Origin: Chaetoderma sp. LZ-2023a
Taxonomy: Eukaryota; Mollusca; Caudofoveata; Chaetodermatida; Chaetodermatidae
Length of the DNA stretch: 64,000 bases
Reading direction: 5' to 3'
NCBI GenBank assembly: GCA_034401795.1
Contig: CM067373.1
Coordinates: 91,532,996-91,596,995, forward strand
The notes under the pieces were generated by a model. The model did not search any database. It saw nothing but the letters and a program-made list of their open reading frames with translations, and was not told the DNA's origin. Below, one piece after another: positions 34,425-44,127 of this stretch; the stretch's first letter is position 1; every line of letters begins with the position of its first letter. A program made the translations under genes and the position numbers.

Positions 34425-34444
34425 CCCTATTAGAAAAACGCAAC
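34425..34444 (+). promoter_or_regulatory. Terminal-gene upstream motif, left copy
   Basis: CCCTATTAGAAAAACGCAAC followed by TATAGGTAA, 18 bp before the ATG at 34463. The same 20-mer with one change lies at 53167-53186, before the last + strand gene. It differs from the GTTTAAR/TATA motif of the inner genes. I infer a promoter element. Confidence 0.5.
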
Positions 34445-34462
34445 TATAGGTAAATTTCTGCT

Positions 34463-37400
34463 ATGGGCATTGATGAAGTACTTCAAAATTTTGCGAGATT
34501 GTTGCAGCAGGGGCTTATTAGCTGTACCACTTATGCTGAGAACCTGGCAGCTCTCCTTCCCGAGAAGCCAACCCCAACCCCACACAGGAAGCTACCAACC
34601 ACTCCCGAGAAGTCAACTGTAGCCCCACCCAGGAAGCTACCAAGCACTTAGCCCCACCCAGGAAGCTACCAAGCACTTCTGAGAAGCTCCCCACCACCCA
34701 GAGCTAGAAATCCCACCGAAGTTCACAGATGAGGCGATCAACAGTTTTCTTGATGCTTTATTCCAGGAAATGAGGGACATACCCCCAAGATTTATGAAGG
34801 TCCCATATGCAATCCAGAACTATCTGCGGGGATGGGAACTTCCTGGACATTTGGAAAAAGATCCAACAGCTTTCTTGGATAAAAGCCTGGACAAGATCGA
34901 GAGGAAGTTGGTGGAAGAGGTCCTCGACCTGAAGGGGGTGAAGTTCTGCCTTGCTTTCAAGATCACCCTTCTACAAGGAGAAGAATGACGGGACAGAGGT
35001 CACCACAGATCCCCCGTTCTGGTCTAAGCAGCATGCCATCCTGAAGGCAAGCGATATTAGCGAGGCTGTGAAGGAGGCCAAAGCCAAGGTGCTGCAAGGT
35101 CTTGCGAACGACACCCGCGAGGGATCTGGCTGGGCAGTCGACCAGGTTGATGCATTGTACCTCAACATCGCCAGACATCAGCCACTACGTGGTGGGGCCT
35201 ACAGCGATCTCCCTGCTTCGATTAAGCGAAAACGTGCCATGGTTAATGTCCAGAACAATGATGACCACTGTCTTAGCTGGTCTCTCTTGGCTGTTGCTTA
35301 TCCTGCAGACTAATCCCCAGTGGACATTGAAGTATTTAGGGCACTGGGACACCCTTGACTTCAGCGGTGTAGACTCTCCAACTCCTCTCCACCAGCTTAA
35401 GCGTGTTGAGCGGCAGAATGGGCTGACCATTAATGTATTCGGGCATGACAAGGGTGTCTACCCACTGCATCTGAGTGAGGCTGATCCGTCATTCCAAGGA
35501 CAAATTTGCTGCTTATCGAAAGGGTGGCAAGCAACACTATACCTGTATTAAGGACCTGAATCGTCTGCTCCATGATCAGATTCGGTATAAAGGGAGAAAG
35601 CACTTCTGCGAGTGCTGTCTCCACTGTTATTCTCGCGAAGACCTCATCAAGCACAAACCGGAGAGCTGCGGAATCGGTGGCAGACCAATGCGCATTACAA
35701 TGCCTAAGAGGACAGGAAGATGCTAAAGTTCAGCAACTACCACAAGCAACTCAAGGTGCCATTCATCAGCTATGCCGACTTTGAAGCCCGAACAACCAAG
35801 ATTGACGGGCCAGAGGCGAATCTGTCTAAGAGCAGCACACAGAAAACGCAACACGATGAGATCTGTGGGTTCTCATACATTGTGGTCCACTGTGACGGTG
35901 TCAGTGAACCACCGGTGCTGTATCAAGGAGAAGATGCAGCTAAGCACTTCCTGGATCGATTGGCATGAGAAAAGAAGAGAACGACTGTGATCGCCCACCC
36001 TAAGCCGATGGAGATGACTAGAGAGGACTGGCGAGCTCATAAAACCGCAGTCAGTTGCCATGTGTGCGACAGACCATTAGATGGGGACAGTGTCAAAGAT
36101 CACTGCCATATCACTGGTCTCTACCGGGGAGCAGCACACAATGTGTGTAATCTAAAGCTGCGCCTCAACCCTAAGACCACCACCATCCCGGTTGTGTTCC
36201 ACAACCTGCGTGGGTATGATTCTCATCTCATCATGCAGGCCATCTTCCAAACAGAGGGACAGATCAGCTGCATCCCCAACAATATGGAGAAATACATCTC
36301 CTTCAACCTCCATCGGCTCTGGTTCATCGACTCAGCCCAGTTCCTCCCAGCATCACTTGACAAGCTGGTCACCAGTTCCACAACGTTCCCACTTACAAAG
36401 CAGTATGAACCTAGCACTGCCAAGTATGAGCTGCTCCGCAAGGATGTATACACCTATGAGCACATGGAGGGGTGGCACCATTTCAATGAGACCTCTCCCA
36501 CTTTAAGATGCTTTCTACAGTGAACTCTCTGGCGAGGGAATATCTGACAGCGACTACAACCACGCACATGCTGTATGGGCCCAGTTCGGCTGCCAGACCA
36601 TGGGAGACTATCATGACCTTTATCTGCCGTCTGACACTTCTCCTTGCAGATGTCTTTGAGAACTTCTGCATCACGTGCCTCCAACAGTATCGTTATGAAC
36701 CCAGCACACTATTACACAAGCCCGGGGTTGAGCTGGGATGCACTTCTGTTGAAGACAGGTGTGAAGCTGGAGCTCCTCACTGACTACGACATGCATCTCT
36801 TCATAGAGAAAGGACTCAGGGGTGGTGTATCAATGGTCAGCAAACGCTATGCTAAGACAGGCAAACAACCCATACATAACTGGCTTTTAATCCACAACAG
36901 CTGACAAGCATTGGGCGAGTAATAGCGGAGATGGCAGCAGAAAAACTGGTGCCTAACCCGTGAGACAAAGAGTGCTATGTCCTACACTACTGCAACCTGA
37001 AGCTCTACCTCAGCCTGGGTATGAGGTTGAAGAAGGTGCACATGGTTCTACACTTCAATCAGTCGCCGTGAATAGAGCTCCGTAAGAAGGTCAACAGTGA
37101 CTTTGAGAAAGATCTCTACAAGCTGATGAATACCGCTGTCTTCGGTAAGACCATGGAGAACTTGCGCAAGCGAGTTGATGTCAAGCTGGTGCGGTCATCC
37201 GAGGAGGACAAGCTGCGCTGTCTAATAGCCAAGCCCAACTTCTCCCGGACGAAGGTGCTAGATGATGATCTAGCTGCTCTCCATATGTACAAGATGAGCC
37301 TGCTGCTGAACCGCCCTGTCCATGTGTGAATGTCCATCCTGGACCTCTCGAAGTACCTCATGTATGACTTCTACTACAATGAGCTGAAGCGACTATATGG

Positions 37401-37894
37401 TGCCAACTGTGAGCTCCTGTACACTGGCACCGACAGCCTCCTGCTGGAGGTTCAGACAGAGGACATCTACACTGACATGACTGTGAGGAGCGACCTCTAT
37501 GACACAAGTGACTACCCAGTAACACACCCACTACACAGTACTGCCAACAAGAAGGTCCTGGGCAAGATGAAGGATGAGTGTGGGGGGGGGCCCATAAAAG
37601 AATTTGTTGGCCTGCGCCCGAAGATGTACTCCATCAAGCGGTCGGATGAGCAGGAAGTCAAGAAGGCAAAGGGTGTGCGCAGGGCTGTGGTTAGACAGAT
37701 TCGCCATGAGCAGTGCAAGGAATGCCTCTTCGAGCGAAAGGTCTTCCACCTCTACGGGGTCTACCAGAACAAGACAAGCCTCAGCCCCTCAGACACAAAG
37801 CAATGGATCTCTTCCGATGGTTATAATTCACAACCTGGCTTATGGTCACAAGGATGCCATCACTCCAATGGATGTTGAAGAGCTGCTGGTATGA
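34463..37894 (+). pseudogene. Polinton protein-primed DNA polymerase B, disrupted
   Basis: About 1,140 codons spread over at least six frame changes. In order: Pro-rich N-terminus (34463-34651), a conserved N-terminal region (34710-35320), a Cys/His cluster FCECCLHCYS, exonuclease motif YADFEA (35771-35788), an endonuclease-VII-like CHVCDRP..DHCHITG..C block (about 36057-36150), exonuclease motif HNLRGYDSH, FIDSAQFL, palm and fingers with FGKTMENLRKR (about 37140), MSILDLSKYLMYDFYY and catalytic motif C read as YTGTDSL (37420-37440). The first aspartate of motif C is Gly (GAC to GGC at 37427). Palm motif A should lie near 36880-36940 but is absent, apparently deleted. In-frame stops occur at 35966 and 37327. 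It would have replicated the element by protein priming; this copy cannot. Confidence 0.85.
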
Positions 37895-38897
37895 GCATCA
37901 TGTGACATCAACCAACGGTCAGGTCTCGGTGTGGACACCATCTGGAGGAGGTCTACTTGACATAAGCACTCCCGGTGGAGGTAGCTGGTTGTGTAGGGAT
38001 AAGCTGGAGCTCCTCTTGTACAAATGGCCGCCTAGGACTGCTCTGCACTCAGTGCTGACATGCCAAGTAGTACAGCGTAGGCTGTCCAGTCACATCTACA
38101 TACCTGTCAATCTTGTGTACATCTATCGACCAGTTGGGGTCAGTTGCCCGCCTACGTCGACCCTCCAACTCGCCAGGCTCATACAAATACCGAACCAGGG
38201 AATCGGATGGAGGTCTATCCTCTGAGCACAGCTCTTGAACAGAGCATAGTCGTTCTGATGGTTTGGACACAGAGGATCGCTGAATGGCATTGACTGGCTT
38301 CTGTCCTATCAGCCTAGTAACCTCAGCATTGGATCTCTCTACCACAATGGTCAACCCTCTCACCTATATCCTGGAATGACCGCCAGTTGGGACAGCCATC
38401 TGAGAATACTGATGTGGGAACAGCCTCTCTGCCAGTGTCCGGTTCCACCGCTCGACAATAGCCTGGGGACGGTGATGTCCCACCTCGCCTCGTCCAATCG
38501 TTACACCATGTTTCCGCATGAGGGACGCAGTTTCACCTCTAAACTCCTTACCCTCATCCACTTGCAGCAACTCTGGCCACTGGAGGGGATTTTGTGGGTT
38601 CTCATAGATACTCTGTAACCCGGCAGTCGTCTGACCCGCGGACTTATCCGTGAGAGGCACTGCCGCCTTGTATCTACTGGCGACATCGACGATGGTGAGG
38701 GCGTACTTGTAGGTCTTGCATGTTCCTCCGGAACAGACCCGATCATGTGGAAGGAACAACACATCAGCCTGATGGACTCTGTTCGAGACAGGTTCATCGA
38801 AGTGTGCATACCGAATGTGCCGTGGACGAGGTCTGTAGATTTGCCACATCGCCTGCCTGGTGAGCCACTGGCTAACCATCTCCAATGCGAATATATA

Positions 38898-40545
38898 CAC
38901 CTGTGCAAAAGTTAAACACCACCCTATTTTTACGCACATGCGAGGGTATATTCATGTGCTATGAAGAAAGCAATAGCATAAACATGTATGTACCCATCCA
39001 TCTTAGTGCAAGAGGTAATAATGCAACTAGAGGAATGCTGATTATGATGGTGGGGAAACACTTGTATGTTTTTGTTTGAACTTGAAAACGAGGCCTGAAT
39101 ATGGTTACGTTGACACAACTGAAAACTATTGCCCTACAGTTGACACACGTGGCTAGATTGTCATTAATGGTGTCTGAAAACGAAGTTTAACATCTGTGCA
39201 CGAGTTTGAGACTGTCATTATTAATACCGGGTATATCCACCTTGTGCCTGGATGACGGCCTGGACACGACGTCTCATGCTGGTCACCAACCGACTGATAC
39301 GCCATTGTGGTATTCGTTGCCATTCAAGATGGAGTGCGTCTGTTAATTCCTGTAGGTTCTGCACAGGAGGATCCCTCCTTCTCACCATGTTTCCCAGAAT
39401 GTCCCAGATATGCTCAATAGGGTTCATGTCAGGGCTCCTTACTGGCCATGGTAGGGTTTCGATGGCATTCTGGCGGAGGTATTCATGCACAGCTCTAGCA
39501 CGATGTGGGCGGGCGTTGTCATCCATGAATATAGGGTGGGTTCCAGGTGCATGATTTACAAAATGAGGGACCACAACTCTATCCAGTATGGAATCTTGAT
39601 ATCTTTGTCCATTTAGTGTTCCAGGTACAGTCAACAGATCCAGCTTACAATCAAATGAGATGCACCCCCATATCATAACGGAACCTCCACCAAATGGAAC
39701 TTCTTCCATGATGTTACGTTGGTCGTACGCCGTGCGTCTGGACCTCCATACACGAGTTCGACCATCTGTGGCATGAAGCAGTAACCGACTTTCATCGGAC
39801 CAGTGTACCCGTCTCCAGGATCTCATGGTCCAGTGTCTTCTTTCGTTGCACCACCTCAGACGCTCCTCTTTGTGGTGTGCAGTGAGGAGAGGACGTCTGA
39901 CAGGTCTCCTAGCTTTCATGCCAGCAGCATACAGTCTCCTTTTGACGGTAGACATTGACACTCTATTGCGCGTTTCCCATTGCTGGCTGAGCACTCTGCT
40001 GTTGGTGAATGGAGATCTCCTAACAAGGCGTACTAGGGCTCGATCATCACGGGCAGTAGTCTTCCAGATCTAGGCCTGTCCTTCACCTCGTTAGTTTGCC
40101 CATGTTTTGCAATCAAACAACTGATTACAGTATGGTTAATGTTCAGCTGTCTGCCAATCTCTCTGCATGACATACCAGTGGTATGCATGCCTATGATTTG
40201 CCATTTCACACGATCACTTAACCTTCGTCTTGCCATAGCGGTTCACAATCAAGAGCTAATTCTCTCTGTACAAATAAACCACGGTCATGAACACAAAATT
40301 CCTAATCTTGTCGCCTAAATCTGTATGTAATGTTCTACACCTCAAACTGGACTTTTACATAACTGAACACGTGTGCTGTTTCCCGCCACGCACGGACATC
40401 AAGCGGCGTGAAGTCATGCATGCATGTGCATTTCGTCCTTGGAATTATGTCAGCTAACGCGGGGACAAAAAGTATGGCAGCCTAGTTGTACCATCATGTT
40501 TCTATGTTCTATTGTTTTTGCTGGTGCTTAACTTTTGCACAGGTG
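38898..40545. mobile_element. Tc1-like transposon nested in the Polinton integrase
   Basis: Inverted ends CACCTGTGCAAAAGTTAAAC at 38898 and, reversed, CACCTGTGCAAAAGTTAAGC at 40545, with 23 of 25 outer bases identical. TA flanks both sides (38896-38897 and 40546-40547). Length is 1648 bp. One transposase gene on the minus strand nearly fills it. Confidence 0.95.
39221..40236 (-). pseudogene. Tc1/mariner transposase (DD34E), single frameshift
   Basis: Starts at 40236 with MARRRLSDRVKWQIIGMHTT and a helix-turn-helix (MSCREIGRQLNINHTVISCL), then DRPRSGR. One frameshift near 40060 breaks the frame. The rest is open from about 40050 to 39221 and contains VHWSDESRLLL, FGGGSVMIWGC, FMDDNARPH and SPDMNPIEHIWD. 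The catalytic Asp of MDDNARPH and the Glu of PIEHIWD are 34 residues apart, the Tc1 DD34E signature. Total length of about 338 residues is normal. With one lesion and closely matching ends, the insertion is relatively young. Confidence 0.9.
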
Positions 40546-40699
40546 TATGTGACCCTTGCAACGTGCAGCCTCAAGCAGCTGGTGAGGCTCGCAATAATAG
40601 CCGCCGGGCCAGTAATAAAGATCTTCAAGAGAGTCAGCGGAGACCGCAGGTGAACTCTCAGACTTCATCGCTGAGATCAACTGTCCTCTCCCATACAGC

Positions 40700-40935
40700 T
40701 CAGGCAAACGCTAGACAGATGAACAGACAACCGTCGTTCATCCGACAGCAGTCCCCGCGGCTGAACACCTCTTTGAATACCTGTGAACACTGTTGTCTAA
40801 TCGCTGCAGCACTGGCGTCGTCACTGAAAGGAAGCTTATCGACAAAGGCTTGCCAGTTAAGGGACTTGACCTGGTCATGCAGAGAAACCATCCTATATAG
40901 CACATCTTAGATGTTCGGCAGCTCAGATGACTGCG
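40700..40935 (-). pseudogene. Small Polinton protein, unknown, possibly broken
   Basis: The frame ELPNI-stop-DVLYRMVSLHDQVKSL NWQAFVDKLPFSDDASAAAI RQQCSQVFKEVFSR looks coding: charged and helical, with no low complexity. An in-frame TAG at about 40907 interrupts the N-terminal part, and the frame dissolves near 40720. It lies directly upstream of the integrase start. I do not recognise a domain. It may be the C-terminal part of the membrane protein at 40988-41311 after a frameshift. Confidence 0.45.
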
Positions 40936-40987
40936 AGTGCTATCGCAACATACGGGAGCCATGGACCGGCAACGCCAAAGAATGTGC

Positions 40988-41311
40988 CTACCCCCGAGGC
41001 ATAGAAATAGCCTCGGAGATCTTCTCAACTCCATGGAGAGCATTGTTGGGGATTTTGCGGACCGTCTCACCAACCTCTGTCGTGAACAGAGCAATCAGAG
41101 CCCCAATTGCTGCTAGTGGGCCAAGAGAGCCCTTCATGTAGGTGCGATAAATTCCCTTGGCTCTGTGGATTAGTCGGTGGGATTCTGGCTCTACATTATC
41201 ACCATCATAGGTGTCATCATCATAGGCATCCTCATCATTGTCCTCATCTTCATCATGGTCATCCTCATCATAGTCCTCAACTGGATCCTCGAAAGCTTCC
41301 AGTTCATACAT
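40988..41311 (-). CDS. Polinton acidic membrane protein, hypothetical
   Basis: Of 107 codons, residues 1-40 are extremely acidic (runs of D and E around DEDEDNDEDAYDDD). A basic stretch (HRLIHRAKGIYRTYMK) follows, then one hydrophobic segment (GPLAAIGALIALFTTEVG) and a short tail. The layout suggests a single-pass membrane protein. It is encoded just beside and opposite to the gene at 41361, so the 41311-41361 gap probably holds both promoters. Function unknown. The downstream frame at 40700-40935 could be its continuation. Confidence 0.55.
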   Translation of the reverse strand: MYELEAFEDPVEDYDEDDHDEDEDNDEDAYDDDTYDGDNVEPESHRLIHRAKGIYRTYMKGSLGPLAAIGALIALFTTEVGETVRKIPNNALHGVEKISEAISMPRG

Positions 41312-41360
41312 TGCTTGTAGTTCCTGCTGACTATGGTGAATTTAAATCACCTGTATAGAC

Positions 41361-41675
41361 ATGGCATCTGCAATCTTGAGTGCAGGCGTGTTTGCGTTGG
41401 CGAACTGGGGTCTCGACTTCGCTGACCGTAAGGCGGCGGAGGTAGAGAGAAAACGTCATAACAAGGTGATGGAGAAGCTGTCTAAGGATAAGTTTGAGTA
41501 CAGCAAGGCACTCGAGCATATGCACCAAAGTGAGGCACGCCGACGGCAACAAAAGGCTCAAGCCAGCCGGAACATCCAAGACGCTGATGCGAGTCTCGAT
41601 GAGTACTACAAGGTTGTAAAGCTGTCTGAGCCGACGCTCGACTATGAGGCATTAGGAGGTCAGAAGACGGCCTAG
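41361..41675 (+). CDS. Polinton small coiled-coil protein, hypothetical
   Basis: An intact open frame of 104 codons: a hydrophobic N-terminus (ASAILSAGVFALANWGLDF), then a highly charged helical region rich in K, E, R and Q (ADRKAAEVERKRHNKVMEKL onward) that could form a coiled coil, and an acidic end. The start is supported by TTTAAATCACCTGTATAGAC directly before the ATG, the promoter motif shared by the inner Polinton genes. Probably a structural or membrane-associated accessory protein. No named domain recognised. Confidence 0.65.
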   Translation: MASAILSAGVFALANWGLDFADRKAAEVERKRHNKVMEKLSKDKFEYSKALEHMHQSEARRRQQKAQASRNIQDADASLDEYYKVVKLSEPTLDYEALGGQKTA

Positions 41676-41737
41676 GCCATAGTAGTAGTGGCTGCTGTAG
41701 CAGCAGTGGTAGCTGGGACAGCTGCTGGAGTTATGCT

Positions 41738-42822
41738 CTATGTGCTTTCAAGCTCAATACCAGTGGTGGGCGATACACTAACTTTTGCATATCCAAAGTA
41801 CAGAACTATTACTCCGACCGGGTGAGTGCCCCCTCGCTCTCCGAACAGGTTCCCAATATGAAAGCTGAGCTGGTTGCCATGGTTAGGTGGGATGTCCCTT
41901 CCTCCGAGGTGGCACTGATCTTCGAGCACCAACTCGAGATCCTCGTGGCCACTGGTTAGGCGGAGTAGGGCATATGACTTCGTTTTCTGTCAATAGAGAC
42001 AGCAATCAGCCAGATCGCGCACCTCACCGGAACATTGGTCCCAGCCACCACAAGTTTGAAGTCATCTAGCTCCCCCACCTCCTGGATCACCCCTCCTTTC
42101 TGAACCAGGACTGCTACAGCTACGCAATCCGAGGCACCTCGTTGCAATGTCAACTCTAGATGCTGGTTAGCCGTGGCCTGGACCTGTTGGTGCTCTCTCG
42201 CTACATGTAGGATTCATTGTCTAGAGCCCACACGTTTTAGTTCCTGGTCATTCTCATCATGCCAGACCTGAAGTCATGGAGAGGTCATCGTTACTACATC
42301 AAGATATTTGGTGTACACACGGAGGAACAGCTTGTTGTGCATCAAGGCCAGGTTCACATGTGTGTTCTCGAGGAGGGAGAAGAGTAAAACCGTGACAGGT
42401 GTTTCTATGTCTGGTTGTAAGTCGAATTCTGTGAAGCCTTCATTACATCCTGCAGCATAATACCCTTTCCCCTTTGTGTAATAGGAAGGTCCACGAGCCA
42501 GTGGAGCCAGGACCTGGTACTCATCATTCACATATGTGGCGTCCAGGGTGTTGTTGCTCTGCATAATCTGCCACCTGCTCACCACCTGTTGGAGCTCTAC
42601 CTCCTTCGCCGCTATGCTCTTGAGGTTGAACTTGAGCGTCATGCTCATAATCTCATGGATCTGTCCCGAGAAGGCGAAGTTGATGAACTTCCCCGCCATG
42701 GATAAAGGGTTCGCATCATGAATACTAGGTCGAATGACTGTCAGACAGTCCTTCCGAGGATCAGTGTGGTGCAAGACCGCGGGTTCAATTGCCCCATCTG
42801 GATGCTGTACATACTGCTGCAT
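41738..42822 (-). pseudogene. Polinton structural-type protein, two or more frameshifts
   Basis: The likely start is the ATG at 42822 (MQQYVQHPDGAIEPAVLHHT), because the shared GTTTAAA/TATATA box lies immediately upstream. The open frame upstream of it is spurious. About 180 codons are intact to 42274 (blocks FINFAFSGQIHEIMSMTLKF, YYTKGKGYYAAGCNEGFTEF, NTHVNLALMHNKLFLRVY). After a damaged stretch the gene resumes at about 42153 (VAVAVLVQKGGVIQEVGELD) and, after another shift, ends at 41738 with HLGGRDIPPNHGNQLSFHIG, NLFGERGGTHP and SVSPTTGIEL. Length of about 360 residues and strand-like alternating composition would suit a capsid protein, but I cannot assign major or minor capsid from sequence alone. 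Confidence 0.6.
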
Positions 42823-42853
42823 GTTTAAACGTCTGTATATACAGGTTTTAAAC
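42823..42853. promoter_or_regulatory. Palindromic bidirectional promoter between divergent Polinton genes
   Basis: The 35 bp between the two ATGs consist almost wholly of a near-palindrome: GTTTAAAC at 42823, the perfect CTGTATATACAG at 42833-42844, and GTTTTAAAC at 42845. Each gene therefore sees the same GTTTAAA..TATATA arrangement. Promoter function is inferred from recurrence of the motif before other genes of the element. Confidence 0.65.
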
Positions 42854-42857
42854 GGCG

Positions 42858-43319
42858 ATGTTTGGTAAAGTTCTCCAGCAGATCGTCTTTGGAGGGCAGA
42901 AACCAGTGCAACCCACCAAGAAGAAACCATTTCAGCTGCCAATTGACAGGGTCTGACGACTACTTCGTGATGTCAACATTATCCACTAGCGAGTCAAGGT
43001 CCCACCTCCATCTGACGCGGAGATACTGAATGCCATAGAGGAGACCACACCGGCCCGTAGTACGAAGGAATTATTGACTCGGATACTCTACCGGAAGTTT
43101 GATAGTGCCCAGGACAGGTCAGTAGATCTCCCCAGGACACCCACTAAGAGTCCTGTAATTCTAGCTCTCCAGAAGGCTAGGGTTGATCCCAAAGATATAC
43201 TAACGGTCGGGAAGTGGGCTGGCGTATTCAGCCTCAACACTGATAATGAACACCGGATGCTGGATGCTATACAGGCTGGGGCCACAGATTACTTCCGAGA
43301 GGAGATCGCTGCAGCGTGA
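42858..43319 (+). pseudogene. Polinton small protein, two in-frame stops
   Basis: From the ATG at 42858 (MFGKVLQQIVFGGQKPVQPT) a single frame runs 154 codons to 43319, broken only by a TGA at 42954 and a TAG at 42987. The remainder (AEILNAIEETTPARSTKELL, LYRKFDSAQDRSVDLPRTPT, KWAGVFSLNTDNEHRMLDAI) looks like well-conserved coding sequence. That two stops are the only lesions argues that decay here is recent. It is transcribed divergently from the gene at 42822. Function unknown. Confidence 0.65.
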
Positions 43320-43690
43320 CTGAGGGCCATGACATGAGGCTGGGCATGACACTAGTCACACCGAAGGTAGAGAGGAGGGGTTGGCCGCCGGCCACAAGGA
43401 GGTCGTTGAGCACATCTTCAACGAAAGAGGGTGCGAGCGAGCAGCTGGCAAGAGATGAGGCAGCATTTAGAATATTCCCCGTCGAGAACTACCAGGACTA
43501 CCTCATCAAAACTTGCCTCGAGGCAAATGCTCAGGAGGCATGGCTGAAGTGGGTCTTCCGCGAAAAGTTTCAGAAGAATGGAGTCGAGGCATCTGATCCT
43601 GAGTGGATAGAGTTTCAGAAATGCCTACCCAAACCCTCTGGGGCAGCGGAGTCTACGGACGAAACAGCAGACAACGTTCCTCAAGCCTGA
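43316..43690 (+). pseudogene. Polinton protein, unknown, frameshifted
   Basis: Follows the previous gene with a 4-bp overlap of frames. The N-terminal part reads MRLGMTLVTPKVERRG. A neighbouring frame then supplies GHKEVVEHIFNERGCERAA (43395-43450), and the first frame returns with EAAFRIFPVENYQDYLIKTC, EAWLKWVFREKFQKNG and WIEFQKCLPKPSG. Two compensating shifts are the simplest reading. About 120 residues. No named domain. Confidence 0.5.
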
Positions 43691-44127
43691 AAAAAACCAT
43701 CCCGGCTGTCAAATCAGGCATGTCGACCCGACTGACACGTGAGCTTCCTGGCCGAATTCAACTTGTAGCTGAAGTTCTGAGCCTTCTCCAGTGAGGGATT
43801 GAAGTGCGCGAGCTCCCCTGTCTCCTTGTTGCTGAAGATAAAGTGGTATAGATCTGCGACCTGCACCCCTGTGATGAAGTGTTGCTTGGTCTCCTTGAGG
43901 GTCAGGCTGTCGTATATCGTCTCAAGCTTCGAGCTAAAGTACAGGAGCCTCGCATTGTGTCGGATATCTGGTGATATCTCACGGGTGTACTTCTGAAAGA
44001 GGATGAAGACAGTGATCTTGGTGTCCCGAATGCGTCTGGGCATGTTGCTGAGGTATGTGACTGTCTTCTTGTCCATCGCGGGGTCGTCGATAACTAGAAC
44101 AAGTGGGTCAGTTAGTCGAGCTGTGAG

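Larger units (their letters stand above)
37960..40668 (-). pseudogene. Polinton integrase, split by Tc1 and frameshifted
   Basis: Read leftward from an ATG at 40668: MKSESSPAVSADSLEDLYYW continues to about 40548, then the Tc1 element intervenes. The gene resumes at about 38895 with MVSQWLTRQAMWQIYRPRPR and the catalytic core: HQADVLFLP, LTIVDVASRY, QVDEGKEF and AIVERWNRTLAERLF. The second Asp and the Glu are 34 residues apart, near the retroviral DD35E spacing. After about 38360 the frame shifts, and the C-terminal block VTRLIGQKPVNAI, LVRYLYEPGELEGRRRRATD and YLACQ follows, ending near 37960 after another shift (FVQEELQLIPT). Joining across the TA duplication also leaves the frame off by one. 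The enzyme joins element ends to the host chromosome. It converges tail-to-tail with the polymerase. Confidence 0.85.

Noticed and set aside
42823-42942. N-terminal extension MAAEMVSSWW of the minus-strand structural gene
   Set aside because: It overlaps the divergent gene and lies upstream of the promoter palindrome; the MQQYVQ start fits better.
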